Below, piece after piece: positions 20,684 to 33,171 of a DNA stretch of 64,000 bases. The position numbers and the translations under genes are program-made. The notes under the pieces were generated by a model that saw only the letters and a program-made list of their open reading frames with translations, did not search any database and was not told the origin of the DNA. The stretch is from assembly GCA_016235025.1 (NCBI GenBank), contig JACRMV010000001.1, positions 62,001 through 126,000 on the forward strand. The letters run 5' to 3'. Numbering within the stretch: position 1 is the first letter of the stretch; each line of letters starts with the position of its first letter. The stretch is from Rhodocyclales bacterium. GTDB taxonomy: Bacteria; Pseudomonadota; Gammaproteobacteria; Burkholderiales; Rhodocyclaceae.

Positions 20684-22123
20684 CTATTTCGAGGATGGGC
20701 GCCTGTTACGGCCCAGTGCATCGATGCGGTTGTAGAGTGTGGTGCGGTTGATTCCCAGCAGGCGGGCGACCTGGCTCAGGTTGTCGTGCGCAAGTTGGCG
20801 GGCGGCCTCGATGTAGGCTTCTTCCCAGCGTCGCAACGTAGCATCGAGATTGAAATCGGAACGGCTTTGCAGTTCGTGGAGTGCGTGAGCGATCAATTCG
20901 GCGCTGCTGGAAAAAGTCGGCGCTGGCGAGGCGGCGAGCGGGGCGGAAGCGCCCGCGACATCGAGTTCGTCTTCGAGCTCGCTCGGGCTGACCGTTCGGC
21001 CTGAGTATTTGGTGATGAGGCGAATGGCGATATTGCGCAATTCGCGTACATTGCCGGGGAAGGCGTAGGCCAGCAAGCGCTCGGCAGACTTTGCTTCAAG
21101 CCGGAAGGGCGGCACGCCGGCTTGCGCACCATACACAGCGCTGAAGTGCTCGAGCAGGCGGATTCGGTCATCACCCAGCTCGCGCAAGGGGGGTACGGTG
21201 ATAGTGAATACTGACAGCCGATGGTAGAGGTCGGCGCGGAAGCGGCCTTCATGCACCTCTTTTTTCAGGTCGCGATTGGTCGCCGCAATGATGCGGGCGG
21301 AGGAATGGCGGGATTGGGTCTCGCCGATGCGCTGAAATTCGCCATTTTCCAGTACCCGCAACAGTTTGGGTTGCAGATCGAGCGGCAATTCGCCGACTTC
21401 ATCGAGGAAGAGCGTGCCTTCGCCGGCATCTTCAAAATATCCGGCACGCGCGCCGGTCGCACCAGTAAATGCGCCCTTGCCGTGCCCGAACAGCGTGGCT
21501 TCGACCAGATTGGGAGAAATGGCGGCGCAATTCAAGGTCAGGCACGGCTTGTCGCGACGATCCGAAAGGCGATGCAGCGCCAGGGCGGCAAGCTCCTTGC
21601 CGCTGCCCGATTCGCCTTCGATCAGCACAGGGAACGGCGAGCGCGCGAACTGGCGTAATTGCGTCCGCAGGTTTTGCAGTGGCGGGCTGTTACCGATCAG
21701 CCCATCGGCGACCACGGTCGAAGTGTCGCTGAATGCCAGTACGCGCCGGATCAGCTGGCGCAGGCTCTCGGGATCGGCCGGCTTGGAGACAAACTCGGTG
21801 GCTCCCAATGCCCGCGCATGGCGGGCATTGGCTTCCTCGCTCTGTCCCGAAAGCACGACGATGCGCGTGCCGGGAGCGTGAGCGAGGATATCGGCGATCA
21901 GGGCGAACCCCTCGTCCGGTCGGTGTGGCGCAGGCGGCAGCCCAAGATCGATCAGGGCCAGTACCGGGGCGACTTTTTCCTGCCGCAGCAGGCTGATGGC
22001 TTCTCTGCGTGTCGCCGCAGTGGCGACGACATAGTCGCGGCTGAGGAAATAACCCAGCGTTTCAGTGATCAACGGGTCGTCGTCGACAATCAGCAGGGCG
22101 GCTTTGCTTTCGGTTGCGTTCAC
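20684..22123 (-). CDS. Sigma-54-dependent response regulator (REC-AAA-FIS)
   Basis: Receiver LLIVDDDP, EGESGSGKE Walker A, GAFTGA loop, C-terminal FIS helix (ARLLGINRTTLYNRI). Confidence 0.92.
   Translation of the reverse strand: MNATESKAALLIVDDDPLITETLGYFLSRDYVVATAATRREAISLLRQEKVAPVLALIDLGLPPAPHRPDEGFALIADILAHAPGTRIVVLSGQSEEANARHARALGATEFVSKPADPESLRQLIRRVLAFSDTSTVVADGLIGNSPPLQNLRTQLRQFARSPFPVLIEGESGSGKELAALALHRLSDRRDKPCLTLNCAAISPNLVEATLFGHGKGAFTGATGARAGYFEDAGEGTLFLDEVGELPLDLQPKLLRVLENGEFQRIGETQSRHSSARIIAATNRDLKKEVHEGRFRADLYHRLSVFTITVPPLRELGDDRIRLLEHFSAVYGAQAGVPPFRLEAKSAERLLAYAFPGNVRELRNIAIRLITKYSGRTVSPSELEDELDVAGASAPLAASPAPTFSSSAELIAHALHELQSRSDFNLDATLRRWEEAYIEAARQLAHDNLSQVARLLGINRTTLYNRIDALGRNRRPSSK
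20911..20940 (+). repeat. Dispersed repeat copy inside the response-regulator gene (SPAPTF)
   Basis: AAAAAGTCGGCGCTGGCGAGGCGGCGAGCG. Confidence 0.85.
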
Positions 22124-22303
22124 GGGAAGGTTGGTCGTCGCTCTAGGTTAAATAGCCGGCTTCATCATAGAGGCAAAGTCAAGCCGCTCAACGGAACGAG
22201 TAAGCGGCATTTCCCCTGTTCTTCTGCGTGCTTCGGACGCTGGCAGGTCTATCGGTTCTGTTACAATGGCGCGCTGCAAAATCTCCGCTTGTTCGGTTTG
22301 AAA

Positions 22304-23122
22304 ATGCCCCAGGAATCCCTTGTCGAAATTCGCAACCTGAACTTTTCCTACGATAGCCGCCCAATTCTGAGCGGGATCAACATGACGATCCCGCGTGGCA
22401 AGGTTGTGGCTGTCATGGGCAGTTCCGGATGCGGCAAGACCACGACTTTGCGCTTGATTGGCGGTCAGCTGAAGCCGACGTCCGGCGAAGTCCGTGTCGG
22501 TGGGCAGGTGGTGCATCAGCTCGATGCCAGCAAGCTTTATGCGCTGCGTCGGCGCATGGGCATGCTGTTTCAGTTCGGCGCGTTGTTTACCGATATGTCG
22601 GTGTACGACAACATTGCCTTTCAGATGCGCGAGCATACCGATCTGCCCGAAACGATGATTCGCGACCTGGTGTTGATGAAGTTGCATGCCGTGGGCTTGC
22701 GTGGCGCCCATAATCTGATGCCGTCCGAACTGTCCGGTGGCATGGCGCGGCGCGTGGCGCTGGCGCGGGCGATTGCGCTTGATCCCATGTTGATCATGTA
22801 TGACGAGCCTTTCGCCGGTCTCGACCCGATTTCCCTGTCGATTGTGGGCGAGTTGATCCGCAAGCTGAACGATGCACTGGGCGCGAGCTCCATCGTGGTA
22901 ACCCATGATGTGCATGAATCCCTCAAGATTGTCGATTACGTCTATTTCGTCTCCGAGGGAAAGATCGTCGCCGAAGGCACGGCCGAAGAAATGAAGAACT
23001 CAACGGCGCCCTATGTACACCAGTTTGTCTGGGGCGAGGCTGATGGCCCGGTGCCATTCCATTACCCATCCCGTACTACCTATGGCGAGGAATTGCTGGA
23101 ACGCGAGGTGAAGCGTGGATAA
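22304..23122 (+). CDS. mlaF: Phospholipid ABC transporter ATP-binding protein
   Basis: GSSGCGKTTTLRLIGG, LSGGMARRVALARAIALDPMLIMYDEPFAGLDPIS. Confidence 0.95.
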   Translation: MPQESLVEIRNLNFSYDSRPILSGINMTIPRGKVVAVMGSSGCGKTTTLRLIGGQLKPTSGEVRVGGQVVHQLDASKLYALRRRMGMLFQFGALFTDMSVYDNIAFQMREHTDLPETMIRDLVLMKLHAVGLRGAHNLMPSELSGGMARRVALARAIALDPMLIMYDEPFAGLDPISLSIVGELIRKLNDALGASSIVVTHDVHESLKIVDYVYFVSEGKIVAEGTAEEMKNSTAPYVHQFVWGEADGPVPFHYPSRTTYGEELLEREVKRG

Positions 23123-23909
23123 CGCGCTACTACGATTTTTGCAGTACCTGGGTAACCAGGTTACCCGTCGTATCTGGCGTCTTGGTTTTGCCAGCCGTTT
23201 TTTCCTGGCGATATTTCTCCAGTCTGGCACGGCCTTTCGGCGACTGAATCTGACGCTGAGGGAGATTTATTTCACTGGTGTCCTGTCGCTGATCATCATC
23301 CTGGTTTCCGGTTTGTTTGTTGGCATGGTGCTCGGTTTGCAGGGGTACGATACTCTGCAGCGCTATGGTTCGACGGAAGCGCTCGGCATTCTTGTTGCGC
23401 TGTCTCTGGTGCGCGAACTGGGCCCGGTTGTCGCCGCCCTGTTGTTCGCCAGCCGGGCCGGTTCGGCGATCACGGCGGAAATCGGACTGATGAAAGCGAC
23501 TGAACAGCTATCAGCCATGGAGATGATGGCGGTTGATCCGATCGCCCGTGTCGTGGCGCCGCGCTTCTGGGGCGGAGTGGTATCGATGCCGCTGCTGGCG
23601 GCGCTGTTCTCCGCGATGGGCATTTTCGGCGGCTATTTGGTCGGGGTGCAGTTGATTGGTGTTGATGAGGGTTCATTCTGGTCGCAGATGCAGGCATCCG
23701 TGGATTTCCGCCAAGACATCCTGAATGGGGTAATCAAGAGTTTTGTCTTCGGTATCATCGTCAGCTGGGTCGCCGTATTCGAAGGTTACGATGCCGATCC
23801 GACCGCCGAGGGGGTTTCCGGCGCAACCACGCGCACTGTCGTTACGTCGTCGCTGGCCATTCTGGCTGCCGACTTTATTCTTACCGCTTTCATGTTTAGA
23901 GGGGCATGA
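23115..23909 (+). CDS. mlaE: Phospholipid ABC transporter permease
   Basis: MlaE/YrbE sequence (LGLQGYDTLQRYGSTEALGILVALSLVRELGPVVAALLFASRAGSAITAEIGLMKATEQ). Confidence 0.95.
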   Translation: MDNALLRFLQYLGNQVTRRIWRLGFASRFFLAIFLQSGTAFRRLNLTLREIYFTGVLSLIIILVSGLFVGMVLGLQGYDTLQRYGSTEALGILVALSLVRELGPVVAALLFASRAGSAITAEIGLMKATEQLSAMEMMAVDPIARVVAPRFWGGVVSMPLLAALFSAMGIFGGYLVGVQLIGVDEGSFWSQMQASVDFRQDILNGVIKSFVFGIIVSWVAVFEGYDADPTAEGVSGATTRTVVTSSLAILAADFILTAFMFRGA

Positions 23910-23910
23910 C

Positions 23911-24393
23911 ATGAGTCGTACCACCATAGATATCTGGGTTGGTTTTTTCGTTGCCATTGGCCTGGCGTCGCTGCTGTTTCTTGCGCTCAAGGTGGGCAAT
24001 CTGGCATCGGCCAGTAGTGGAGAAACGTATACCCTTCAGGCCCGGTTCGACAACATCGGTGGATTAAAGGTGCGCGCCCCGGTGAAAAGTGCAGGCGTCG
24101 TCGTCGGCCGTGTTTCTGGTATCAGCTTTGACCCGGTCAATTATGTTGCCCTGGTCACCATGCAGGTGGAGGCACAGTATAAATTCCCCATCGACACCTT
24201 TGCCACGATCAATACCTCAGGTCTGCTGGGCGAGCAGTACGTCGGTTTCGAGGTTGGCGGCGATGAAAATATGCTAAAGTCTGGCGACACCATAAAGAAG
24301 ACACAATCGGCTGTCGTGCTCGAGAAATTGATCAGTCAGTTCATGTTCAACAAGGCGGCCGAAGATGGCGCCACTACAGCCACTAAAAAGTAG
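23911..24393 (+). CDS. mlaD: Mla substrate-binding protein
   Basis: MCE domain (FDNIGGLKVRAPVKSAGVVVGRVSGI, SGLLGEQYVGFEVGG). Confidence 0.94.
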   Translation: MSRTTIDIWVGFFVAIGLASLLFLALKVGNLASASSGETYTLQARFDNIGGLKVRAPVKSAGVVVGRVSGISFDPVNYVALVTMQVEAQYKFPIDTFATINTSGLLGEQYVGFEVGGDENMLKSGDTIKKTQSAVVLEKLISQFMFNKAAEDGATTATKK

Positions 24394-24435
24394 TAAGTAG
24401 TTCTCCGATCTCCATATCGTTAATGGAACGAACAA

Positions 24436-25263
24436 ATGCAAACATCATCTGCTGCTAAAACGAAACTGTTGGTTCTGATTGTTGCCGCCGGTCTGTTGGG
24501 TGGTTGTGCCACTTCAGGCAATCCGAAAGACCCGGTCGAGGGCTTCAATCGCGCCATGTTCGCCTTCAACGAAGGTCTTGACAAGGTTATCATCAAGCCC
24601 GTCGCTACCGGCTATGATGCCGTGCTGCCCGCCCCTGTGCAGACCGGGGTGACCAATTTCTTCGGCAATATTGCGGACCTCTTCATCGGTATCAATAACG
24701 TTCTGCAGGGCAAGGTAGCTGCAGGATTCGGCGATTTTGGCCGGGTGGCGATCAATACCACGGTCGGTATTCTCGGCGTGATTGACGTCGCGACGGATGT
24801 CGGGCTGGAGAAACACGAAGAGGACTTTGGGCAGACCTTTGGTCGTTGGGGGGCTGGCAGCGGTGCGTATATCGTGCTGCCGTTGTTTGGTTCGCGTGAT
24901 GTGCGTGATACCGCTGGTTTGGTGCTTGATGTTGCGGCCGATCCGGTGGCGAATCATGGTCATGTGCCTACGCGCAATACGGCACTGGCGTTGCGACTGG
25001 TTAATGATCGGGCGAATTTGTTGCCTGCGGACAAGGTGATTGAGGAGGCCTCGCTGGACAAGTATTCTTATGTCCGCGACGCCTATCTGCAGCGTCGACG
25101 TAGCCTGATTTACGATGGCAACGCGCCGCGTGAGCTGGAACTCGACTCTGATTTGCCGGAGCAGCATCCGGTCGTCGCCATAAAGGAATCGCCGGCACAT
25201 GCCGAGGCCGCAATGACCGCTCCGGTAATTGTTGCCCAACAGAATCCGGCTCAAGCCGAGTAG
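24436..25263 (+). CDS. mlaA: MlaA/VacJ family lipoprotein
   Basis: Lipobox LLGGCAT; DPVEGFNRAMFAFNEGLDK. Confidence 0.93.
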   Translation: MQTSSAAKTKLLVLIVAAGLLGGCATSGNPKDPVEGFNRAMFAFNEGLDKVIIKPVATGYDAVLPAPVQTGVTNFFGNIADLFIGINNVLQGKVAAGFGDFGRVAINTTVGILGVIDVATDVGLEKHEEDFGQTFGRWGAGSGAYIVLPLFGSRDVRDTAGLVLDVAADPVANHGHVPTRNTALALRLVNDRANLLPADKVIEEASLDKYSYVRDAYLQRRRSLIYDGNAPRELELDSDLPEQHPVVAIKESPAHAEAAMTAPVIVAQQNPAQAE

Positions 25264-25311
25264 TCTTTTTCTGCGGAGCTGTCTGTCGGAAACTAAAAAA
25301 TTCAGGACTGT

Positions 25312-25935
25312 ATGATGAAATCTTTGTTTGCGTTTATTGGTGCTCTGCTCTTGGCTACCGCTGTTTCGGCTCAGGAAGTTGCGCCTGATGTATTGATCAA
25401 GTCGGTGAGCAATGACGTTCTGGAGATCGTCCGCAAGGACAAGGATATCCGCAACGGTGACACCAGGAAGGCCGTGGAACTGGTTGAAATCAAGGTCTTG
25501 CCGCATTTCAATTTTGTTCATATGACGCAGCTGGCGATGGGGCGGGAATGGCGCAAAGCCAGTGCCGAACAGCAAAAGGTGCTGGTTGGTGAATTTCATA
25601 CCTTGCTGGTGCGCACTTACTCCAAGGCACTGACCGAATACAAAAACCAGACCATAGATTACAAACCATTTACCATGAAGCCTGGCGATACCGATGCCAA
25701 GGTACGCACTGAAATCAAGCAACCTTCTGGCGGCAAGCCGATCCAGCTCGATTACTACCTGGAGAAGCTTGGGACAGCGTGGAAGGTCTACGATATTGAA
25801 GTGGGCGGCATCAGTCTTGTCACCAACTATCGGGACTTTTTTGCTTCCGAAATTCGCAATGGCGGCATCGATGGCCTGATCAAGACACTGCAAACCAAGA
25901 ACAAGTCCGGCGAGCCAGTATCGGTTAAAAAATGA
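25312..25935 (+). CDS. mlaC: MlaC/Ttg2D family phospholipid-binding protein
   Basis: Signal peptide; FNFVHMTQLAMGREWRKAS; WKVYDIEVGGISLVTNYRDFF. Confidence 0.93.
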   Translation: MMKSLFAFIGALLLATAVSAQEVAPDVLIKSVSNDVLEIVRKDKDIRNGDTRKAVELVEIKVLPHFNFVHMTQLAMGREWRKASAEQQKVLVGEFHTLLVRTYSKALTEYKNQTIDYKPFTMKPGDTDAKVRTEIKQPSGGKPIQLDYYLEKLGTAWKVYDIEVGGISLVTNYRDFFASEIRNGGIDGLIKTLQTKNKSGEPVSVKK

Positions 25936-26222
25936 TTCGTGTCGCCGATAATCGTGTCGAGGTGTCGGGGCCGCTGACCATGTCAAGTGGTGCAGCCTTG
26001 CTTGTCGAAGGCAAGGAAGCCTTGGCTGCTGTTGCTGCCGACGTTGCCGAATTTGATCTGGGCGCTGTCAGCGAGATGGATTCTTCCGGTCTTGCGGTGA
26101 TATTTGGCTGGATGCGTGCGGCACGCGCTGCCGGAAAGTCGTTTCGAATTGTGAATTCCCCGGAAAGTCTTTTGAGTCTCGCCGCCGTCTACGGCGTCGC
26201 CGAGTTTCTCCCGCAGCGCTGA
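25932..26222 (+). CDS. mlaB: STAS-domain protein MlaB
   Basis: STAS fold with EMDSSGLAVIFGWMRAA; overlaps mlaC. Confidence 0.88.
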   Translation: MIRVADNRVEVSGPLTMSSGAALLVEGKEALAAVAADVAEFDLGAVSEMDSSGLAVIFGWMRAARAAGKSFRIVNSPESLLSLAAVYGVAEFLPQR

Positions 26223-26246
26223 CCCCACCCGGCGTGGGGTTCTGAC

Positions 26247-27155
26247 ATGACGGCTGCGATCCGCATCGAGCAGGTCTCCAAGCGTTTTGGCGCGACGCAG
26301 GCGCTGGATCGGGTTGATCTTGAGATTGGACAAGGAGAGTTTTTTGGTCTGCTGGGGCCCAACGGCGCGGGCAAGACCACCCTGATTTCTGCCCTGGCCG
26401 GCCTGGTGAAGGCGGATTCCGGTCGGCTTGCCGTGATGGGTTGCGACGTGCAAAACGATTATGGTGCTGCGCGCCGTCAGCTTGGTGTAGTACCCCAGGA
26501 GCTGGTGTTCGATCCATTTTTCACGGTGCGCGAGACCCTGCAGATGCAGGCCGGCTACTTCGGCATCGCCCGGGGCCAGGCCCGCGATGCCTGGATCGAC
26601 GAAATTCTCGACAATCTCGATCTCACCTCAAAAGCCAATGCCAACATGCGTACCCTGTCCGGCGGCATGAAGCGGCGTGTTCTGGTGGCTCAGGCGCTGG
26701 TGCATCGGCCCCCGGTGATCGTGCTTGATGAACCGACAGCGGGGGTCGATGTCGGTTTGCGGCAGGCCTTGTGGCGCTTCATCCGGCGCCTGAATGAAGA
26801 AGGTCACACCATCGTTCTCACCACGCACTACCTTGAAGAAGCCGAAAGCATGTGCACACGCATTGCCATGCTCAAGGCTGGCCGCATCGTCGCGCTTGAC
26901 ACCACCCGCAATCTGCTGAGTCGTCCTGCGGTACGGATGCTGCGCGTACGCACGGACGCGTGTCTGCCTGCCGATCTGGGCGCCGGGCCGATGCAGGAGG
27001 ACGGCTGGTGGATATTCCGGTTTGAAAACTTTTCGGAAATCGAGACACGGCTGGCGCGGATCCGGGCCGCTGGTTGCACGATTGTCGATCTCGAGATTGG
27101 CAAGCCCGACCTGGAAGATGTATTTCTCAAGGTCATGCAGGAGCAGGAGCACTGA
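26247..27155 (+). CDS. ABC transporter ATP-binding protein
   Basis: GPNGAGKTTLISALAG, LSGGMKRRVLVAQALVHRPPVIVLDEPTAGVD. Confidence 0.93.
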   Translation: MTAAIRIEQVSKRFGATQALDRVDLEIGQGEFFGLLGPNGAGKTTLISALAGLVKADSGRLAVMGCDVQNDYGAARRQLGVVPQELVFDPFFTVRETLQMQAGYFGIARGQARDAWIDEILDNLDLTSKANANMRTLSGGMKRRVLVAQALVHRPPVIVLDEPTAGVDVGLRQALWRFIRRLNEEGHTIVLTTHYLEEAESMCTRIAMLKAGRIVALDTTRNLLSRPAVRMLRVRTDACLPADLGAGPMQEDGWWIFRFENFSEIETRLARIRAAGCTIVDLEIGKPDLEDVFLKVMQEQEH

Positions 27156-27156
27156 G

Positions 27157-27912
27157 ATGGGCGGCGGCTTTGCGACCTTGTTGTACAAGGAGGTGCTGCG
27201 CTTCTGGAAAGTCGGCGCGCAAACCGTGGCTGCTCCGGTGCTGACGGCTCTGCTCTACATGCTGATTTTTTCTCACGTGCTCGAAGATCACATCAAGGTA
27301 CACGACATTCCCTACACGGCGTTTCTGGTTCCCGGCCTGGTAATGATGTCGATGCTGCAGAATGCTTTTGCCAACTCGTCGTCTTCGCTGATCCAGGCGC
27401 GCGTCATGGGCAGCATCGTTTTCATCCTGCTGCCGCCGATTTCGCCGCGCGAATTTTTCGCTGCCCATGTGCTGGCTTCGGTAATACGCGGCCTGGTGGT
27501 CGGAGCCGGGGTCTTGCTGGCCACCCTGTGGTTTGTGCCGCTGACGTTTGCCGAACCGCTATGGATATTGGCCTTTGCCCTGACGGGCGCAGGGATCATG
27601 GGTGGCCTGGGCATGATTGCCGGCATGTGGGCGGACAAGTTCGACCAGCTCGCCGCATTTCAGAATTTCCTGATCATGCCGCTGACCTTTCTCTCCGGTG
27701 TGTTCTATTCGATTGCCTCGCTGCCGACTTTTTGGCAGCAGGTGTCGTACTGGAACCCGGTTTTCTACATGATTGATGGGTTTCGCTACGGATTTTTCGG
27801 CGTATCCGACAGTTCGCCGTGGTTGAGTTTTGCTGTTGCCCTCGGCTGCTTGCTGATTGTGAGTGGCATTACCCTGAATTTATTGGAGCGCGGTTATAAA
27901 CTGCGCGACTAA
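27157..27912 (+). CDS. ABC-2 type permease
   Basis: ABC-2 membrane protein, multiple TM helices, follows its ATPase. Confidence 0.9.
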   Translation: MGGGFATLLYKEVLRFWKVGAQTVAAPVLTALLYMLIFSHVLEDHIKVHDIPYTAFLVPGLVMMSMLQNAFANSSSSLIQARVMGSIVFILLPPISPREFFAAHVLASVIRGLVVGAGVLLATLWFVPLTFAEPLWILAFALTGAGIMGGLGMIAGMWADKFDQLAAFQNFLIMPLTFLSGVFYSIASLPTFWQQVSYWNPVFYMIDGFRYGFFGVSDSSPWLSFAVALGCLLIVSGITLNLLERGYKLRD

Positions 27913-27931
27913 GAGAATCCCGGAGAACCCC

Positions 27932-29435
<1,504 letters not shown>

Positions 29436-29439
29436 CGCC

Positions 29440-30093
29440 ATGAGTACCGCCGACATGATTACGATCGCGCTTTCCAAAGGCCGCATCTTCGAGGAAACCC
29501 TGCCGCTCTTGGCGGCGGCGGGTATTGTGCCGGCTGAAAATCCGGAGCAGTCGCGCAAGCTCATCATCGGTACCAACCGCGAGGATGTGCGGGTTGTCAT
29601 CGTGCGTGCTTCCGATGTACCCACCTACGTGCAGTATGGTGCGGCCGATATTGGCATCGCGGGCAAGGATGTCCTGCTCGAACACGGCGGAGCGGGGCTG
29701 TACCAGCCGCTCGATCTTGCCATTGCCAAGTGCCGCATGTCGGTCGCCGTACCCGAAGGATTTGACTACGTCGCTGCCGTGCGACGCGGCGCGCGCTTGC
29801 GTGTGGCGACGAAATATCTCACCACCGCACGTGAGCATTTTGCCGCCAAGGGCGTGCATGTCGATCTGGTCAAACTCTATGGCTCGATGGAATTGGCGCC
29901 GCTGGTCGGGTTGGCCGATGCCATCGTCGACCTGGTGTCCAGCGGCGCTACTTTGCGCGCCAACCGGCTGGCCGAAGTGGAAGAAATCATGCAGATTTCA
30001 TCGCGCTTGATCGTCAATCAGGCGGCCTTGAAAATGAAGCGCGATCTCTTGCAGCCGCTGATCGATGCCTTTGCCGGTGCGGTGAACCCATGA
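29440..30093 (+). CDS. hisG: ATP phosphoribosyltransferase catalytic subunit (short form)
   Basis: [62 protein letters not shown]. Confidence 0.96.
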   Translation: MSTADMITIALSKGRIFEETLPLLAAAGIVPAENPEQSRKLIIGTNREDVRVVIVRASDVPTYVQYGAADIGIAGKDVLLEHGGAGLYQPLDLAIAKCRMSVAVPEGFDYVAAVRRGARLRVATKYLTTAREHFAAKGVHVDLVKLYGSMELAPLVGLADAIVDLVSSGATLRANRLAEVEEIMQISSRLIVNQAALKMKRDLLQPLIDAFAGAVNP

Positions 30094-31388
30094 TGCGACG
30101 GTTAGCTACGAGTTCGCCGGACTTTATCGCCACGCTCGACGCGTTGCTGGCTTTCGATCACGCCACGGACGAAGGCATCGAACGCACGGTAGCGGAGATT
30201 CTCGCCCGGGTTCGCGTCGAGGGGGATGCGGCCGTACTGGACTGCACGCGCCGCTTCGATGGCCTCGATGCGGTCAGGATGGCCGAGCTCGAGTTGTCCC
30301 AGGCCGAGCTTGCCGCTGCACTTGACAGCCTGCCTGCGGCGCAGCGTCAGGCGCTGGAAGCTGCTGCCGCACGTGTTCGCAGTTACCACCAGCGGCAAAA
30401 GATGGAGTCGTGGAGTTATACCGAAGCCGACGGTACGCGCCTGGGGCAAAAAATAACGCCACTGGATCGTGTCGGCCTGTATGTGCCGGGTGGCAAGGCG
30501 GCCTATCCCAGTTCCGTACTGATGAATGCGCTGCCAGCGAAAGTCGCGGGCGTGACCGAACTCATCATGGTGGTGCCGACGCCGCGTGGCGAAAAGAATG
30601 CGCTGGTGCTGGCCGCCGCTTGTCTCGTTGGCGTCGATCGCGTGTTCACCATTGGCGGCGCGCAGGCTGTCGCCGCCCTGGCCTACGGGACGCAAACCAT
30701 TCCACAGGTCGACAAGATCGTCGGCCCCGGCAATGCCTATGTCGCCGCCGCCAAGCGGCGCGTGTTCGGCACGGTCGGCATCGACATGATTGCCGGGCCG
30801 TCCGAGGTGCTGGTGATTGCCGATGCGTCGGCGAATCCGGACTGGGTGGCGATGGATTTGTTCGCCCAGGCCGAGCACGACGAACTGGCGCAATCCATCC
30901 TGCTTTGTCCCGATGCGGCTTTCATCGACCGTGTCGCTGCCAGTATTGAAAAACTACTGCCTGCCATGCCGCGTCGCGCAGTGATCGAAGCCTCGCTCAA
31001 GGGGCGCGGCGCGCTGATCCAGGTGGCCGACCTGGATGAAGCCTGCGCCATTGCCAACCGCATCGCGCCGGAACACCTCGAACTGGCGGTCGCCGAACCG
31101 CAGCCGCTGGTTGACAAAATCCGGCATGCGGGTGCGATTTTCATCGGCCATTACACCTCGGAATCGCTGGGCGACTACTGCGCCGGGCCGAATCACGTGC
31201 TGCCCACCTCGCGCAGCGCGCGCTTCTCCTCGCCGCTTGGCGTCTATGACTTCCAGAAACGCAGCAGTCTGATCGAGGTTTCGGCGGCCGGAGCACAGAC
31301 ACTGGGGCCGATTGCCGCCACGCTGGCACATGGCGAGGGGCTCACCGCCCACGCCCGCGCCGCAGAACTGCGCATCACGCAGCGTTAA
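30090..31388 (+). CDS. hisD: Histidinol dehydrogenase
   Basis: [59 protein letters not shown]. Confidence 0.97.
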   Translation: MMRRLATSSPDFIATLDALLAFDHATDEGIERTVAEILARVRVEGDAAVLDCTRRFDGLDAVRMAELELSQAELAAALDSLPAAQRQALEAAAARVRSYHQRQKMESWSYTEADGTRLGQKITPLDRVGLYVPGGKAAYPSSVLMNALPAKVAGVTELIMVVPTPRGEKNALVLAAACLVGVDRVFTIGGAQAVAALAYGTQTIPQVDKIVGPGNAYVAAAKRRVFGTVGIDMIAGPSEVLVIADASANPDWVAMDLFAQAEHDELAQSILLCPDAAFIDRVAASIEKLLPAMPRRAVIEASLKGRGALIQVADLDEACAIANRIAPEHLELAVAEPQPLVDKIRHAGAIFIGHYTSESLGDYCAGPNHVLPTSRSARFSSPLGVYDFQKRSSLIEVSAAGAQTLGPIAATLAHGEGLTAHARAAELRITQR

Positions 31389-31440
31389 TGTCCGGCACCG
31401 TCGAGGGCACCGGAGAGTTACACATGATCATTGCCTGAAC

Positions 31441-32061
31441 ATGTTCCGCTTCTTCCTCCTCGCTACCGTGTTGGCGGCCCTGGCTGCGTCGGCGGTCGCA
31501 CCCTTCGATCGCGCCACCTGGTGGGCCGAGGTGATGCCGGTTCTGATCGCGGTACCCATCCTGGTCGCCACGGGCCGGCAGTTTCCGCTGACGCCACTGA
31601 GCTGTTATCTCATCGCCTTTTTCGCGCTGATCCTGATTCTCGGCGGCGCCTATACCTACGCCCGGGTGCCGTTCGGTTTTTGGTTGCAGGAGGTCTTCGG
31701 CTTCACACGCAATCCTTACGACCGTATCGGACATTTTTTTCAGGGCGTTACGCCGGCCATTCTGGGGCGGGAACTGTTGTTGCGCACCTCGCCGCTAAGG
31801 CCGGGGAAATGGCTCTTTTCTCTGCTGCTGCTGGCCTGCCTGGGCATCAGCGCCAGCTATGAGCTGATCGAATGGGCTGCGGCGCTATTCTGGGCAGACG
31901 GTTCGGTAGCTTTTCTTGGCACCCAGGGTGATCCATGGGATGCCCAGTGGGACATGTTCCTGGCCTTGGTTGGCGCGACGAGCGCCCTGCTGCTGCTCGG
32001 CCGCCTGCATGACCGTCAGTTGAATGAAATAAAGGGCGGCGGTTTCAATGTCCAAGTGTAA
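31441..32061 (+). CDS. DUF2238/YjdF-like integral membrane protein
   Basis: YTYARVPFGFWLQEVFGFTRNPYDRIGHFFQG; YELIEWAAALFWADGSVAFLGTQGDPWDAQWDMFLALVGA. Confidence 0.85.
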   Translation: MFRFFLLATVLAALAASAVAPFDRATWWAEVMPVLIAVPILVATGRQFPLTPLSCYLIAFFALILILGGAYTYARVPFGFWLQEVFGFTRNPYDRIGHFFQGVTPAILGRELLLRTSPLRPGKWLFSLLLLACLGISASYELIEWAAALFWADGSVAFLGTQGDPWDAQWDMFLALVGATSALLLLGRLHDRQLNEIKGGGFNVQV

Positions 32062-32106
32062 AAAGTGAAGCGTGATGATGTCTGAAGTAAAAATCCTCAG
32101 CACGGT

Positions 32107-33171
32107 TTAGCGTTCGTCGAGTATTTCCTGCAGCGCAGCAACCAGTGCCGCGCACTGTTCATCCGTGCCGACCGTAATCCGCAGGAATTGTTCGATGCGC
32201 GGCAGCCTGAAATGGCGCACCACGATGCCGCGTTGGCGTAGCGCCAGCGCCGACTTTTCGGCGTCGTGCTGCGGGTGGCGAACAAAGATGAAATTGGCGG
32301 CGGAGGGCAATACCTCGAAGCCCAGCGCGACCAGTTCGCTCGCCAGTTGCTCGCGTGAGTCGATCACCGCCTGGCGGGTTTGCTCGAAGTAGTCGTGGTC
32401 TGCAAAGGCCGCGATGGCGCCGGCGCTGGCAAGGCGATCCAGCGGGTAGGAGTTGAAGCTGTTTTTTACCCGCTCCAGTGCCTCGATCAGGTCGGCATGG
32501 CCGACGGCGAAGCCGACCCGCAGGCCGGCCAGCGAGCGCGACTTCGACAGCGTCTGCACCACCAGCAGGTTGGGGTAACGGCGGGTCAGCGGAATCGCGC
32601 TTGCGCCGCCGAAGTCGATATAGGCTTCGTCGATGACGACGACCGAATCGGGGTTGGCGGCGAGCAGTTGTTCGATCTCGGCCAGCGCCAGCGCCATGCC
32701 CGTGGGCGCATTCGGATTGGGGAAGATGATGCCGCCGTTGGGACGGGCATAGTCGGCAACGCGAATCGAAAAATCGTCCGCCAGCGGCACGGTTTCGAAC
32801 GCCACCTGATACAGCCCGCAATACACCGGATAAAAGCTATAGGTGATATCGGGAAACAGCACCGGGCGGGCATGTTTCAGCAGGCCGAGAAAGACATGCG
32901 CCAGGATTTCGTCGGAGCCGTTGCCGACGAAGACATTGCCGGCATTGACGTCGTGATAGCTGGCAATGGCGGCTTTCAGCGCCTCGGCATTGGGGTCGGG
33001 ATAGAGGCGCAGCGTGTCGTTCACTGCCGCATGAATCGCTTGCAGCGCACGCGGGCTGGGACCGTAGGGGTTTTCGTTGGTGTTGAGTTTAACGAGGTTG
33101 GCGAGCTTGGGTTGCTCACCGGGAACGTAGGGCGTGAGTTCCCTGACGACATCGCTCCAGAAACGGCTCAT
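32107..33171 (-). CDS. hisC: Histidinol-phosphate aminotransferase
   Basis: [56 protein letters not shown]; start MSRFWSDVV at 33171. Confidence 0.95.
   Translation of the reverse strand: MSRFWSDVVRELTPYVPGEQPKLANLVKLNTNENPYGPSPRALQAIHAAVNDTLRLYPDPNAEALKAAIASYHDVNAGNVFVGNGSDEILAHVFLGLLKHARPVLFPDITYSFYPVYCGLYQVAFETVPLADDFSIRVADYARPNGGIIFPNPNAPTGMALALAEIEQLLAANPDSVVVIDEAYIDFGGASAIPLTRRYPNLLVVQTLSKSRSLAGLRVGFAVGHADLIEALERVKNSFNSYPLDRLASAGAIAAFADHDYFEQTRQAVIDSREQLASELVALGFEVLPSAANFIFVRHPQHDAEKSALALRQRGIVVRHFRLPRIEQFLRITVGTDEQCAALVAALQEILDER
32241..32259 (-). repeat. Dispersed repeat core inside hisC
   Basis: Minus strand AAAAGTCGGCGCTGGCG, 17-nt exact core match. Confidence 0.5.

Noticed and set aside
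27205-27225. GAAAGTCGGCGCGCAAACC as a repeat copy
   Set aside because: Only ~12 nt match; encoded residues FWKVGAQT look like normal family sequence.
27721-27745. GCCGACTTTTTGGC in the ABC permease gene as another dispersed repeat copy
   Set aside because: Only the GCCGACTTTTT half matches; the rest diverges and the encoded SLPTFWQ is ordinary for ABC-2 permeases.
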